Source: an uncultured Bacteroidota bacterium (lineage in GTDB: Bacteria > Bacteroidota > Rhodothermia > Rhodothermales > UBA10348). From it: 20,491 nucleotides of DNA. Below are positions 1-8,143 of the stretch, piece by piece. The DNA lies in contig CALBJU010000410.1 of NCBI GenBank assembly GCA_937893205.1, positions 1 to 20,491 on the forward strand, written 5' to 3'. Position numbers and translations under genes: made by a program. Below the pieces are notes generated by a model that worked only from the letters and a program-made list of their open reading frames with translations, searched no databases and had not been told where the DNA came from. Positions within the stretch are counted from its first letter, which is position 1. Every line of letters begins with the position of its first letter.

Positions 1-2644
1 CAACCAGTCCCAATTCGACTTCCTGAATTTCAGCTCTGATCGAGATCATGGCTTCGATAAATCGATCCAATTCCGCCTTGTTCTCGCTCTCCGTAGGTTC
101 GACCATCACGGTTCCGACCACAGGCCAGGACATCGTGGGGGCGTGGAATCCATAATCTATAAGTCGTTTGGCCACATCGACTTCGGTAAGTTTTGTGTTT
201 TGACGTAGGGAACGCAGATCGAGGATGTATTCGTGGGCGACACGGCCATTCAATCCTGTGTAGAGGATGTCATAGTGGGACTGGAGCCGCCGAGCCATGT
301 AGTTTGCGTTCAAGATGGCAACCTGGGTCGACTTCTTGAGACCATCGCCACCCAACATGGCTATGTACGCCCAGGAAATGAGCAAGATCGAAGCACTTCC
401 AAACGGTGCAGCTGCTACTGGCCCCAACGATCCGCCGGCCTCAACCACGGGATGACCCGGCAGGAAGGAGGCCAGATGGGACGCCACGCATATCGGTCCC
501 ACTCCCGGTCCGCCTCCACCGTGGGGAATGGCAAAGGTCTTGTGCAAATTCAGGTGGCAGACATCGGCTCCGATGTCTCCAGGTCGGCACAAACCGACCT
601 GCGCATTCATGTTTGCTCCATCCATGTACACCTGTCCACCATGGCGGTGGATCGTGTCACAGATCTCCATCACCGATTCCTCAAACACACCGTGTGTGGA
701 AGGGTAAGTGATCATCAAGGAGGAAAGATGGTCTCCTGCTTCAGAAGCCTTGGTCGTCAGGTCGGCAAGGTCGATGTTTCCATTGTCGTCGCAAGCGACC
801 ACAACCACTTTCATCCCCGCCATTACCGCGCTTGCAGGATTCGTGCCATGCGCTGAAGAGGGTATCAGACATACGTTACGGTGCATCTCACCCAGACTCT
901 CATGGTACGCTTTGATAACCAACAGACCCGCGTACTCGCCGGAGGCTCCCGCGTTTGGTTGCAGAGAGGTCGTTGCAAATCCTGTAATCTCTGATAACCA
1001 CGTCCTCAACTCACCCATCATTTCGTGATAGCCCTCGACCTGATCTTTGGGCGCGAAAGGGTGTATCTGGTTGAAGCCCGGCATCGTGATCGGGATCAAC
1101 TCGGCGACCGCATTGAGCTTCATGGTACAAGAACCAAGGGCGATCATGCTTGTCGTCAGCGAGAGATCTTTGGTAGAAAGATGGTGCATGTACCGGGTCA
1201 AAGCCGCCTCGGATTGATGCTGCTCGAACACGGGATGCGTTAAATAATCATCTTCTCTTCCCATGCTGCCGAAGTACCCGGACTCCATGTCAGCCGCCAG
1301 GCGACTTACCTGTGCCGGATCGCCCGAACCTCCAAACACTTCCAGCAAGTCCGTCAAATCGCTCTCCCTCAGGGTTTCATCCAGAGAAATCCCAATCGAG
1401 CCGTCGTCGAAATATCGCAAGTTGATTCCTGCCGCGACAGCTCTTTCCCTCAGTGCTTCCGAATCTGGAACATCGACATGAAGCGTGTCAAAAAAGTCAG
1501 AATGCCGCACGGGAAGGTCCATTTCTTCAAAAGCGGCGGACAAGAGCCGGGTCGCGTCCAATATTCTTGTCGCGATTGCGGCGAGTCCTTTGGGGCCATG
1601 ATAGAGGGCATACATGCTGGCGATCACGGCCAGCAAAACCTGGGCTGTGCAGATGTTGGAGGTGGCCTTATCACGCCGAATGTGTTGCTCTCGAGTCTGC
1701 AGTGCCATCCTCAATGCGGGGTTGTTGTCGGCATCTACGCTTACACCAATCATGCGCCCCGGTACCTGGCGCTTGAATGCCATACTTGTTGCAAAGTAGG
1801 CAGCGTGTGGTCCTCCGAAGCCAATTGGCACACCGAATCGCTGGGTCGAACCCACCACTACATCTGCACCAAACGATCCAGGCGATTTGAGCAGGGTCAG
1901 GCCGAGCAGGTCCGCTGCTGCAACGACGAAGGCATCATTTTCGTGTGCGAGGTCACAGAAACCGCTGTAGTCATAAACGGCCCCATCGGAGGCCGGATAT
2001 TGAATCAGTGCGCCGAAGCAGGTATCTCCAAACTCGAATGTTCGGTGGTTTCCAATCGTGATATCAATTCCCAGCGGAAGGGCCCTAGTCTGAACGACAG
2101 CGATTGTTTGGGGGTGACATTCCTCCGAAACAAAAAACCGGGATCGATGGCTGCGCTTGGTCTGTCTATGAAGCATCATCATTGCCTCAGCTGCTGCTGT
2201 GCCTTCATCGAGTAGGCTAGCGTTGGCAATCTCCATTCCCGTGAGGTCGATGACCATGGTCTGAAAATTCAACAATGCCTCCAGTCGGCCCTGAGAAATT
2301 TCTGCTTGATAGGGCGTGTACTGGGTGTACCAGGACGGATTTTCCAGGATACCGCGCTGGATGGCAGGTGGGGTCACCGTTGGCGAATATCCCATCCCGA
2401 TGTAGGATCGGAAAAGTTTATTTTTAGCGGCCAGTTCCGACGCGCGTGTCAGTAGATCTGTTTCAGTGAGGGCAGCAGGCACGTTCAAATCGCCATTCAT
2501 GCGGATGGCCGCTGGAATAGTCTCATCAACGAGTTCGTCCAGGGAACCGGCATTGACGAAGGACAACATTTCCGATATATCAATGTCGGAAGGGCCGATG
2601 TGGCGATCTGAAAATCGGTCGGTAGACCTCAGACGAATGGGCAT
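1..2644 (-). CDS. gcvP: Glycine dehydrogenase (glycine cleavage system P protein), C-terminus off the left edge
   Basis: PLP enzyme that decarboxylates glycine and transfers the aminomethyl group to the lipoyl arm of GcvH. About 880 residues are visible in one uninterrupted minus-strand frame from the ATG at 2644; family members are about 950 residues, so roughly 70 to 80 are missing past the left edge. The N-terminal half carries the usual RHIGPSD and GMGY motifs. The C-terminal half has the PLP lysine in HLNLHKTF (Lys702) followed by a PHGGGGPG loop. The last visible residues (MISIRAEI) match the end region of the family. It is the single-chain form, not the split GcvPA/GcvPB form. It lies 79 bp downstream of rnc on the same strand, and its partner gcvH lies seven genes upstream in the same run. 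Confidence 0.97.
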   Translation of the reverse strand, partial: MPIRLRSTDRFSDRHIGPSDIDISEMLSFVNAGSLDELVDETIPAAIRMNGDLNVPAALTETDLLTRASELAAKNKLFRSYIGMGYSPTVTPPAIQRGILENPSWYTQYTPYQAEISQGRLEALLNFQTMVIDLTGMEIANASLLDEGTAAAEAMMMLHRQTKRSHRSRFFVSEECHPQTIAVVQTRALPLGIDITIGNHRTFEFGDTCFGALIQYPASDGAVYDYSGFCDLAHENDAFVVAAADLLGLTLLKSPGSFGADVVVGSTQRFGVPIGFGGPHAAYFATSMAFKRQVPGRMIGVSVDADNNPALRMALQTREQHIRRDKATSNICTAQVLLAVIASMYALYHGPKGLAAIATRILDATRLLSAAFEEMDLPVRHSDFFDTLHVDVPDSEALRERAVAAGINLRYFDDGSIGISLDETLRESDLTDLLEVFGGSGDPAQVSRLAADMESGYFGSMGREDDYLTHPVFEQHQSEAALTRYMHHLSTKDLSLTTSMIALGSCTMKLNAVAELIPITMPGFNQIHPFAPKDQVEGYHEMMGELRTWLSEITGFATTSLQPNAGASGEYAGLLVIKAYHESLGEMHRNVCLIPSSAHGTNPASAVMAGMKVVVVACDDNGNIDLADLTTKASEAGDHLSSLMITYPSTHGVFEESVMEICDTIHRHGGQVYMDGANMNAQVGLCRPGDIGADVCHLNLHKTFAIPHGGGGPGVGPICVASHLASFLPGHPVVEAGGSLGPVAAAPFGSASILLISWAYIAMLGGDGLKKSTQVAILNANYMARRLQSHYDILYTGLNGRVAHEYILDLRSLRQNTKLTEVDVAKRLIDYGFHAPTMSWPVVGTVMVEPTESENKAELDRFIEAMISIRAEIQEVELGLV

Positions 2645-2648
2645 GAAA

Positions 2649-2687
2649 GTCAGAGCGTCAGAGTGAAGAGTATCGTGGCGTCAGAGT
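2649..2687 (-). repeat. Three CTCTGAC direct repeats in the gcvP leader
   Basis: In the 79-bp rnc-gcvP gap the heptamer CTCTGAC (minus strand) occurs three times, within 45 bases upstream of the gcvP start. Two copies extend to the 10-mer ACTCTGACGC (plus-strand positions 2655-2664 and 2678-2687), with starts 23 bp apart, close to two helical turns. A short GGCGT/ACGCC inverted repeat overlaps the distal copy. These could be a binding site for a regulator of gcvP or part of an RNA leader; the gap is too short for a tandem glycine riboswitch. Function is not shown. Confidence 0.35.
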
Positions 2688-2723
2688 CAACGCCAAAGAT
2701 CGAAAAAATACTGCTACTGCGTT

Positions 2724-3500
2724 TCAAGATTGTTTGAATCCCGTACCCTCCTCTGTCGATTGCAGTGTCTCAATCGCGTTTTTGGCTGCCGTCTGTTCAG
2801 CGCTCTTCTTACTCCGATCCTCTCCGCGTCCGTACTCCTCTCCATCGAGCATCACTGCGACCACGAACCGCTTGTCGTGGCTGGGTCCAGATTCTTCGAC
2901 AACTTCGTATTCGGGCTGAATTTGGCTCCTGCCCTGAACGTATTCAAGGAGAGTACTTTTGTAATTATCTCTGGTACGCGCGAGCAGGTCCAGATCCACC
3001 CTGTGAAGCACAGTCCGGTGAATGAACGCCCTGGCGGCGTCTACGCCCTGGTCGAGATATATGGCGCCTATGATGGCCTCGAAGGCATCGGCGAGGATAC
3101 TATTGCTGCCCCGCTGCTCTTCGTTGAGGCTGTCGCTGACCTGGATGAAGCTTCCCAGATTGAGTTCGCGCGCTCGCTCCGCGAGCGCGCGACCATTTAC
3201 CAGTTTTGAGCGCAGACGGGTCAAGAAACCCTCGTCGCTGTCGGTATACGTGTTGAACAGATGTTCTGCGACCAGAAAACCCACGACCGAATCTCCCAAG
3301 TATTCCAGGCGCTCATTGGAAATCATGTGCGAGTCGGGCTTACCCCGAAGAAGCGACCGATGTCGAAGCGCCTGAATGAACAGATTCTCATTTGTGATCG
3401 AGCACCCGATTACACGCGAGAGGTGCTCCAGGTCTACATTCGCCATGCCAGGGTCAGGGTCCTTGGCCAGGCCCAGCAACTTATGAATCCAATCGATCAC
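2724..3500 (-). CDS. rnc: Ribonuclease III
   Basis: Endonuclease that cleaves double-stranded RNA in rRNA and mRNA processing. The 258-residue protein has an RNase III domain with the signature NERLEYLGDS (Glu63, Asp70) and the second metal-binding pair in ADAFEA (Asp138, Glu141). A C-terminal double-stranded RNA-binding domain follows from about residue 178 (KSTLLEYVQ to KKSAEQTAAKNA). The start is GTG at 3500, preceded by a good Shine-Dalgarno GAGAGG, and it overlaps the stop of the upstream glycosidase gene as GTGA, which implies translational coupling. An ATG at residue 19 is an alternative start. All catalytic residues are present. Confidence 0.97.
   Translation of the reverse strand: MIDWIHKLLGLAKDPDPGMANVDLEHLSRVIGCSITNENLFIQALRHRSLLRGKPDSHMISNERLEYLGDSVVGFLVAEHLFNTYTDSDEGFLTRLRSKLVNGRALAERARELNLGSFIQVSDSLNEEQRGSNSILADAFEAIIGAIYLDQGVDAARAFIHRTVLHRVDLDLLARTRDNYKSTLLEYVQGRSQIQPEYEVVEESGPSHDKRFVVAVMLDGEEYGRGEDRSKKSAEQTAAKNAIETLQSTEEGTGFKQS
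3166..3192. repeat. Perfect 12-bp inverted repeat inside rnc
   Basis: TCGCGCGCTCGC at 3166-3177 and its exact reverse complement at 3181-3192 are separated by TCC. This predicts a very stable GC-rich hairpin in the rnc mRNA, over codons for LAERARE. It may be only a by-product of alternating Ala/Arg/Glu codons, or it may be a self-cleavage or stability element, since rnc messages are known to be autoregulated in other bacteria through hairpins, although in the leader. Confidence 0.5.
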
Positions 3501-5131
3501 GATTCACCTCTCAAGGTGGAAAGAACGAGAGGGGCAATGGAGGGCCCCGGTTTTAGTTCAACAAGAAAATCCACCAACGCGCTCATGCTCGGCTCAACAT
3601 CACTGTAGGCGCAAATACTGGCGCGAACGTCTTGAAAATCTGCGAGCACGACTGGACTCCCAAGTGCGGCGAGGTAGACTGGATGCGCTGACACGAGATC
3701 ATCAACCAACTGCTTTTGAAACGGCAGCAATCCATACGTGTGCCCGGCAGAGGGCTTGACGATCATGCCCACAATCAGGTCTGAGTGGTCACTCGCTTCC
3801 TCGATCAACCCAGAGTAATCATCTCCTTCCGCGTCCGGGCCGATGTTGCAGAATGAACCTAATGGAAACGCAGAAAGGAACAACTTTTCCAGGAAATCTG
3901 TGCCTGAATCGTGGCTGATCTGACGTGGTTCGATAAGAATGAACAGGGGTCCTTTCTGACCCATACGAGGAGTCCGTAGGCCGATTTCCTCTTTTTCTCC
4001 AATGGCAAGTTGTATCGATTCCGAGGCGATACGACGGGCCAGAACGCGATGCTCATCCCTACCAATGACCGAGAGTGGTTGGGCCAGAGATGGATCGATA
4101 AACATTCCTTTTCCAAAGCGGGCAGCCAACCTGGTTTTAAGGCTCCAAACGCGTTCAAAGGCGGTGTCTACCACAGACCTGGATAGATCTCCGCTGAGTA
4201 CAGCCGTGGTGAGATACTCTACAGTAGCGGGGACATCATTCACATCCAGCAAGATGTCCACTCCTGCCTTCAAGACATCGGCAGCCAATGCTCCCGGATG
4301 TTCATCGCCCCTTTCGACGCCGGACATCATCAGGCTGTCGGAAATAACCGCCCCTCGAAAATTCAACCTCTTCCTGAGAAGCTCGGTGACGATTTCTCGC
4401 GAACGAGTGGCTTCGACTCCCGTCTCGTCCAGGCCTGGATACCCTACATGGGCGGTCATGACGAGTGACACTCCGCTTTCAATGGCGCGCCGAAACGGAA
4501 TCAACTCGAGTTCTTCAAGATTTTTGCGGTTGCTCGAAACTACTGGTCGGCTTTCAGGCGAATCTAAGTCCGTGCCCCCGTGACCTGGAAAATGCTTCGC
4601 TGTTGAAAGAAGTCCTTCACCATTGCACCCCCTTATATAAGCCGAAACAAGCCTGGAGACTGTTTCTGCAGACGTTCCAAAGGCTCGAGTTGAGATGATT
4701 GGATTGAGTGGATTCGAATTGACGTCCGCGACGGGCGAAAAACTGATATGCAGGCCGGCAGCCAGCGCTTCACGCGCCGCTGCTCGTGCTGCGGCTTCGA
4801 GCAATTCTTCGTCGAGGTCTCCAATAGCCTGAAAGGCCATTGCGTGTGGAAAGACGGTAGCGCCACGCAGCTGTTGACCGAGTCCGCGCTCCATATCGGT
4901 TCCTACCAGAAGGGGAAAGCGCGCGAGACTCTGTAATCGTGTGAGTGTCTGTGGAGTTCGGATTCGGTCTCCGTTGAACAGACAAAGGCCTCCGATGGGA
5001 TAGTCACGCATCAGATTCTCAATGCGTTCAGCATCCTCTTCAACGGATATGGAGGGACTCATATTGGAGCCTATCCGGGGGAAAATGAGCTGAGAAATAC
5101 GATCTCTCAGACTTTCAGGAGGGGATAGCAT
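3497..5131 (-). CDS. Glycoside hydrolase family 3 protein, two-domain, without the NagZ Asp-His dyad
   Basis: A 544-residue GH3 enzyme, likely cutting a beta-glucosidic or N-acetylhexosaminidic bond. The TIM-barrel domain (about residues 1-335) has GTDMERG, KHFPGHG (179-185) and the nucleophile Asp265 in VISDSLMM. Residues from about 360 to 540 form a GH3 C-terminal sandwich domain, ending with a GSPVVLADF stretch typical of it. NagZ enzymes are single-domain (about 340 residues) and use a His in a DSH motif after KHFPGHG as general acid; here that motif reads DSP (Asp190-Ser191-Pro192), so the dyad is missing and the acid must come from elsewhere, possibly the C-terminal domain. No clear signal peptide is seen. 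It sits 24 bp after nadD and overlaps rnc by 4 nt. The family is certain; the substrate is unknown. Confidence 0.9.
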   Translation of the reverse strand: MLSPPESLRDRISQLIFPRIGSNMSPSISVEEDAERIENLMRDYPIGGLCLFNGDRIRTPQTLTRLQSLARFPLLVGTDMERGLGQQLRGATVFPHAMAFQAIGDLDEELLEAAARAAAREALAAGLHISFSPVADVNSNPLNPIISTRAFGTSAETVSRLVSAYIRGCNGEGLLSTAKHFPGHGGTDLDSPESRPVVSSNRKNLEELELIPFRRAIESGVSLVMTAHVGYPGLDETGVEATRSREIVTELLRKRLNFRGAVISDSLMMSGVERGDEHPGALAADVLKAGVDILLDVNDVPATVEYLTTAVLSGDLSRSVVDTAFERVWSLKTRLAARFGKGMFIDPSLAQPLSVIGRDEHRVLARRIASESIQLAIGEKEEIGLRTPRMGQKGPLFILIEPRQISHDSGTDFLEKLFLSAFPLGSFCNIGPDAEGDDYSGLIEEASDHSDLIVGMIVKPSAGHTYGLLPFQKQLVDDLVSAHPVYLAALGSPVVLADFQDVRASICAYSDVEPSMSALVDFLVELKPGPSIAPLVLSTLRGES

Positions 5132-5155
5132 GTAAGACTAACTGCAATGGGTGCG

Positions 5156-5737
5156 TTAGCGCTCAAGATACAAATCGTGGGACTTGATATAGGCCTCTAC
5201 TGCGGGAAGCAGGCTCACCGACTGGCGCTCACCGCGGCGAATGCCGTCCCGAATAGCCGTACTGGAAAATTCCATCGGCTCTCCCGGCAGCCAGATTGGG
5301 GGTTCTTGAGGCTCTTCTGTAGCTTCTGCCAGTTGGGTCCTTTTGTAGCACGTCAGGCGGGCGGAATTTCTGATTGCTGTCGGGTCCTTCCATGTATCGA
5401 AAACACGCAGCTGATCCTCTCCAATAATCAGGTACAGCTCCGCTTCGGGAAATGCGGCTTCCATCAGTCGAATGGTGTCGACGGTGTACGAGGGCCCCTC
5501 GCGATTTATCTCAACAAGGTCCATTTCGAATCGCGGATCTTCTTTGACCATCAGCTGCACCATCGCCTGTCGATGAGAGGAAGCCGAAAGCTCCGAACTG
5601 GGCTTGTGTGGTGGTGATCCTGTCGGGATCCACAACAAGCGGCTAAGAGCCAGGTGATCACAGGAAATCTGGGCAATCCTTAAATGTCCTAGATGGGGCG
5701 GATCAAACGAGCCACCGAATACGCCCAGCCGAATCAT
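5156..5737 (-). CDS. nadD: Nicotinate-nucleotide adenylyltransferase
   Basis: Transfers AMP from ATP to nicotinate mononucleotide to give deamido-NAD, a late step of NAD synthesis in the cytoplasm. The 193-residue protein is of usual length. It has the nucleotidyltransferase motif GSFDPPHLGH (residues 9-18, containing HxGH) and the C-terminal SSTAIR motif (158-163). The ATG start overlaps the bamD stop as ATGA, so the two are probably translationally coupled. Confidence 0.96.
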   Translation of the reverse strand: MIRLGVFGGSFDPPHLGHLRIAQISCDHLALSRLLWIPTGSPPHKPSSELSASSHRQAMVQLMVKEDPRFEMDLVEINREGPSYTVDTIRLMEAAFPEAELYLIIGEDQLRVFDTWKDPTAIRNSARLTCYKRTQLAEATEEPQEPPIWLPGEPMEFSSTAIRDGIRRGERQSVSLLPAVEAYIKSHDLYLER

Positions 5738-6555
5738 GATCTGGAGCTAGAGTCGGATTTACCCAACAGGTCCTGGACTTGGCGGTAGATCTCTTCAGCA
5801 TCCTTCACAAGCGGGCTGTCGGGAAAGATCTGGATAAGTCGGTCGTAGTTCGTCTCGGCAAGACGAAGGCGTTCGGCCTGGCGTGACGGGATGCTCAAGC
5901 GCGCATATTCCAGATAGGTTTTCAGCGCTCCCAGTAGGGCATCATCTGCCATGTCGGTGTCATAATAACGGTCAAAAACCGCTTCATAGGACACAGCAGC
6001 CGCATTCCAGCGCTCCCGGCGTTCATACAGTTGCGCAGTGTGAAACTGCTTTTGGGCCAATTTGCCCCGCAATTCGATGATCCGGCTCTGCGCATCTTCC
6101 GTCAATTCGTGATCTTGATACCGCGAGATAAAAAGTTGAAATTGAACGATGGCGCGTTCGGTGTCTGTCTGATCGAGCTCAGACTTTGGAGACCGATCGT
6201 AGTAAGTCATCGCCAGTTCATATTCCGCGTCGGGAACGCGTGGATCACTCCTGTAAATCTGCATGAAACGGGTGAACTCATTCGCGGCCAGAAGGTATTC
6301 GTTATTACTGCGATAGGACCGAGCCAGGAGCAGTTGAGAATCTGCAGCCCACTGGTGGGTGCGCCCAAAGTCGAAAGCGCCTTGAAAGAAGCCGGCCGCA
6401 CGCTCGAAGTCACTATCTTCATATTGAGCGAGGCCTTTTTCGTAGGCCTCTTGCGGAGTGTCGTATCGCAGACGACCGCTTCCGCCGCAGGCTGAAAGAG
6501 TGATGGCAATGATGAGGGCCATCCAGGGATATTTCAAATACATCAGACGATTCAT
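5734..6555 (-). CDS. bamD: Outer membrane assembly lipoprotein BamD (YfiO family)
   Basis: Periplasmic TPR lipoprotein of the BAM complex, which inserts beta-barrel proteins into the outer membrane. From the ATG at 6555 the protein has 273 residues: a signal peptide, the lipobox LSAC with Cys23 as lipidation site, then about five TPR-like helical hairpins (for example YEKGLAQYEDSDFERAAGFF and AQLYERRERWNAAAVSYEAV). A longer open frame reaches 6699, but starting there would put about 48 atypical residues before the signal peptide, so the internal ATG is preferred; no clear Shine-Dalgarno is seen for either. An ATG at 6543 is another option. It follows the TPR/periplasmic-binding protein and overlaps nadD by 4 nt. 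Confidence 0.9.
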   Translation of the reverse strand: MNRLMYLKYPWMALIIAITLSACGGSGRLRYDTPQEAYEKGLAQYEDSDFERAAGFFQGAFDFGRTHQWAADSQLLLARSYRSNNEYLLAANEFTRFMQIYRSDPRVPDAEYELAMTYYDRSPKSELDQTDTERAIVQFQLFISRYQDHELTEDAQSRIIELRGKLAQKQFHTAQLYERRERWNAAAVSYEAVFDRYYDTDMADDALLGALKTYLEYARLSIPSRQAERLRLAETNYDRLIQIFPDSPLVKDAEEIYRQVQDLLGKSDSSSRS

Positions 6556-6566
6556 GGACGAGATGT

Positions 6567-6668
6567 TCAGGGATTGAAGGGTTGGCCCTGTGAAAACGAA
6601 TCCTGAAGGCTGATTCGTATGTCCTGGGTCTCCTTGAGAAGCACCTCCGCGCTCAGCGGGCGGGTCAT
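6567..6668 (-). CDS. Possible small protein (33 aa) just upstream of bamD
   Basis: The 157-bp gap before bamD holds a short ORF of 33 codons with an ATG at 6668 and a TGA 11 nt before the bamD start. Its translation begins MTRPLSAEVLLKETQDIR and has protein-like composition with no low-complexity run. The frame stays open further upstream into the end of the previous gene. There is no Shine-Dalgarno and I recognise no family. It might be a small protein, a leader that couples bamD translation, or chance. Confidence 0.22.
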   Translation of the reverse strand: MTRPLSAEVLLKETQDIRISLQDSFSQGQPFNP

Positions 6669-6712
6669 ACGAAAGGCTACGATGCGAGTTCCTGGCCACC
6701 TGAGGGCGAATA

Positions 6713-8143
6713 TTAACGTATTAGTGCAAGGGTACCATTTCGGTAACGATGGTAAAACATGTATCGATTTACATTTCCGCCTTCGAAATGTATGCGCATC
6801 CCCAGGCCTTCAAACGCGGGCATGTTTCGGACAACATCATGTAGTTGTCGAGAATCCTGACGGGAGAGGGCCCGCAGACTGAATGTGGTTACATCATAGC
6901 CGGTGATTCCCAATCGATCCGGGGGTGTACCGGAAAGGTAGAAATAGCTTTCTGCAAATTCTCGATATGTGGAGCTTTCTTCGTCGACCAGGAAATCGTT
7001 CGAATACGTCGTGGTGTAAACCGACGCGTGCGCCCGCTGCGGGAGGTCATGCCACGCAGAGTTACCCAGTAGACGTGGCACTCTTCCGACTCGATCAAAT
7101 GAGGACAGTATGGCGCCGGCCAGCGGAATGGGGTCGCGGGTTGCAAGAGGAACGTAGAGGGCGTCGATGCCGTCCAGTGTATCGGCCGTGATTAGATCAG
7201 GCAGCCGGTACCAGTAGGATTCGTCAGGGAGGATGTCAATAAATACCAGATCCGCACCCATCCGCGAGGCTTCTTCGATGAATCCATCACTCAGCCGTTC
7301 GCCCACTTTTCTACTGTCTGAAGCGGCAATGACACCCAGTCGATTCAGACGCAAACCGTTGATCGCGAAGCGAGCCATCACCTCTCCCCGAACTCTCATG
7401 GACGGATTGGTCTGAAAGGAGAAGGTCCTTGAATCGGAGACGCGTTCATCCGTGGCGAGCGGAGCGATAAAAACTATGCGCTCTCTTTCGGCTTGATCAG
7501 CGGCTGCGATCGCCTCTTCGCTGTAGAGTGTGCCGATGATCAGGGAGACTCCCTCATCGCTTAATTCCCTGACGGCGCGGCGTGCGGCTGAAGGTCCATC
7601 CTCCACATCGCGATAGATCATTTTTATTTTTCGGCTGTTCCGGCCGGAATTATGCATCTCGACAGCTAGGCGGACGCCATTGAAAATCGCTTGCGAAGCC
7701 ACTCGATCCTCTTCGGACAGCGAAAGGAGAATTCCGACGCGCTGGGGAGAGTTGGAGGCAATGCGAAGTGCACTCGAAGCGAGTTCATTCAGGTGCATGG
7801 CTTCTTCCAAATAGCCGCTTGAGGGGAAATCGGTCGAGAAATTTGATAGAAAAGATTGCGAGAGCGTAAATCGACCCATCCGGTAGGCCGACTTGGCCGC
7901 CATTATTCTTGCGGCAGAAGAAGAGGCGTTTTTCGGGTAATCGGCCAACAGGCCCTCAAAAATGGTCAAAGCCGCTCTAAACTGGCCCGCTTCAAAATCT
8001 TCGACGCCTTTCTGGAGAGAGGAATCAGCCTTCGCTACAGAGGGAATTCCAACACGTTGCTGCGCCACGGCGTCCGAAGGCGTGAGCAGAACTAGCGCAG
8101 CCAGAAGGCAGGCTGAAAGCACCATTCGCGATTGTCGCATCAT
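6713..8143 (-). CDS. Secreted TPR plus type 1 periplasmic-binding-fold protein (LpoA-like layout)
   Basis: About 476 residues. An N-terminal signal peptide ends near DAVAQQ. Residues about 40-125 form TPR-like repeats (KGVEDFEAGQFRAALTIFEG). From about residue 135 there is a periplasmic-binding domain of the Leu/Ile/Val-binding or penicillin-binding-protein-activator type (RVGILLSLS, GVRLAVEMHN, LIIGTLYSEEAIAAAD, GITGYDVT). No ABC permease genes are next to it, so transport is not implied by context. The layout of TPR followed by a binding-protein fold is that of LpoA, which activates a peptidoglycan synthase from the outer membrane, and bamD lies next to it. There is no lipobox Cys at the signal peptide end, unlike LpoA. 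Start choice: three in-frame ATGs lie at 8149, 8143 and 8140; 8143 forms an ATGA overlap with the guaA stop. Confidence 0.8.
   Translation of the reverse strand: MMRQSRMVLSACLLAALVLLTPSDAVAQQRVGIPSVAKADSSLQKGVEDFEAGQFRAALTIFEGLLADYPKNASSSAARIMAAKSAYRMGRFTLSQSFLSNFSTDFPSSGYLEEAMHLNELASSALRIASNSPQRVGILLSLSEEDRVASQAIFNGVRLAVEMHNSGRNSRKIKMIYRDVEDGPSAARRAVRELSDEGVSLIIGTLYSEEAIAAADQAERERIVFIAPLATDERVSDSRTFSFQTNPSMRVRGEVMARFAINGLRLNRLGVIAASDSRKVGERLSDGFIEEASRMGADLVFIDILPDESYWYRLPDLITADTLDGIDALYVPLATRDPIPLAGAILSSFDRVGRVPRLLGNSAWHDLPQRAHASVYTTTYSNDFLVDEESSTYREFAESYFYLSGTPPDRLGITGYDVTTFSLRALSRQDSRQLHDVVRNMPAFEGLGMRIHFEGGNVNRYMFYHRYRNGTLALIR

Noticed and set aside
233..856. Long plus-strand ORFs across 1-2600
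   Set aside because: They are antisense shadows of gcvP, which is continuous on the minus strand with all family motifs.
2680..2700. Intrinsic terminator between rnc and gcvP (GGCGT/ACGCC)
   Set aside because: The stem is 5 bp with no downstream T run in the direction of transcription.
2645..2723. Glycine riboswitch before gcvP
   Set aside because: The gap is only 79 bases and lacks the length and conserved cores of a one- or two-aptamer glycine riboswitch.
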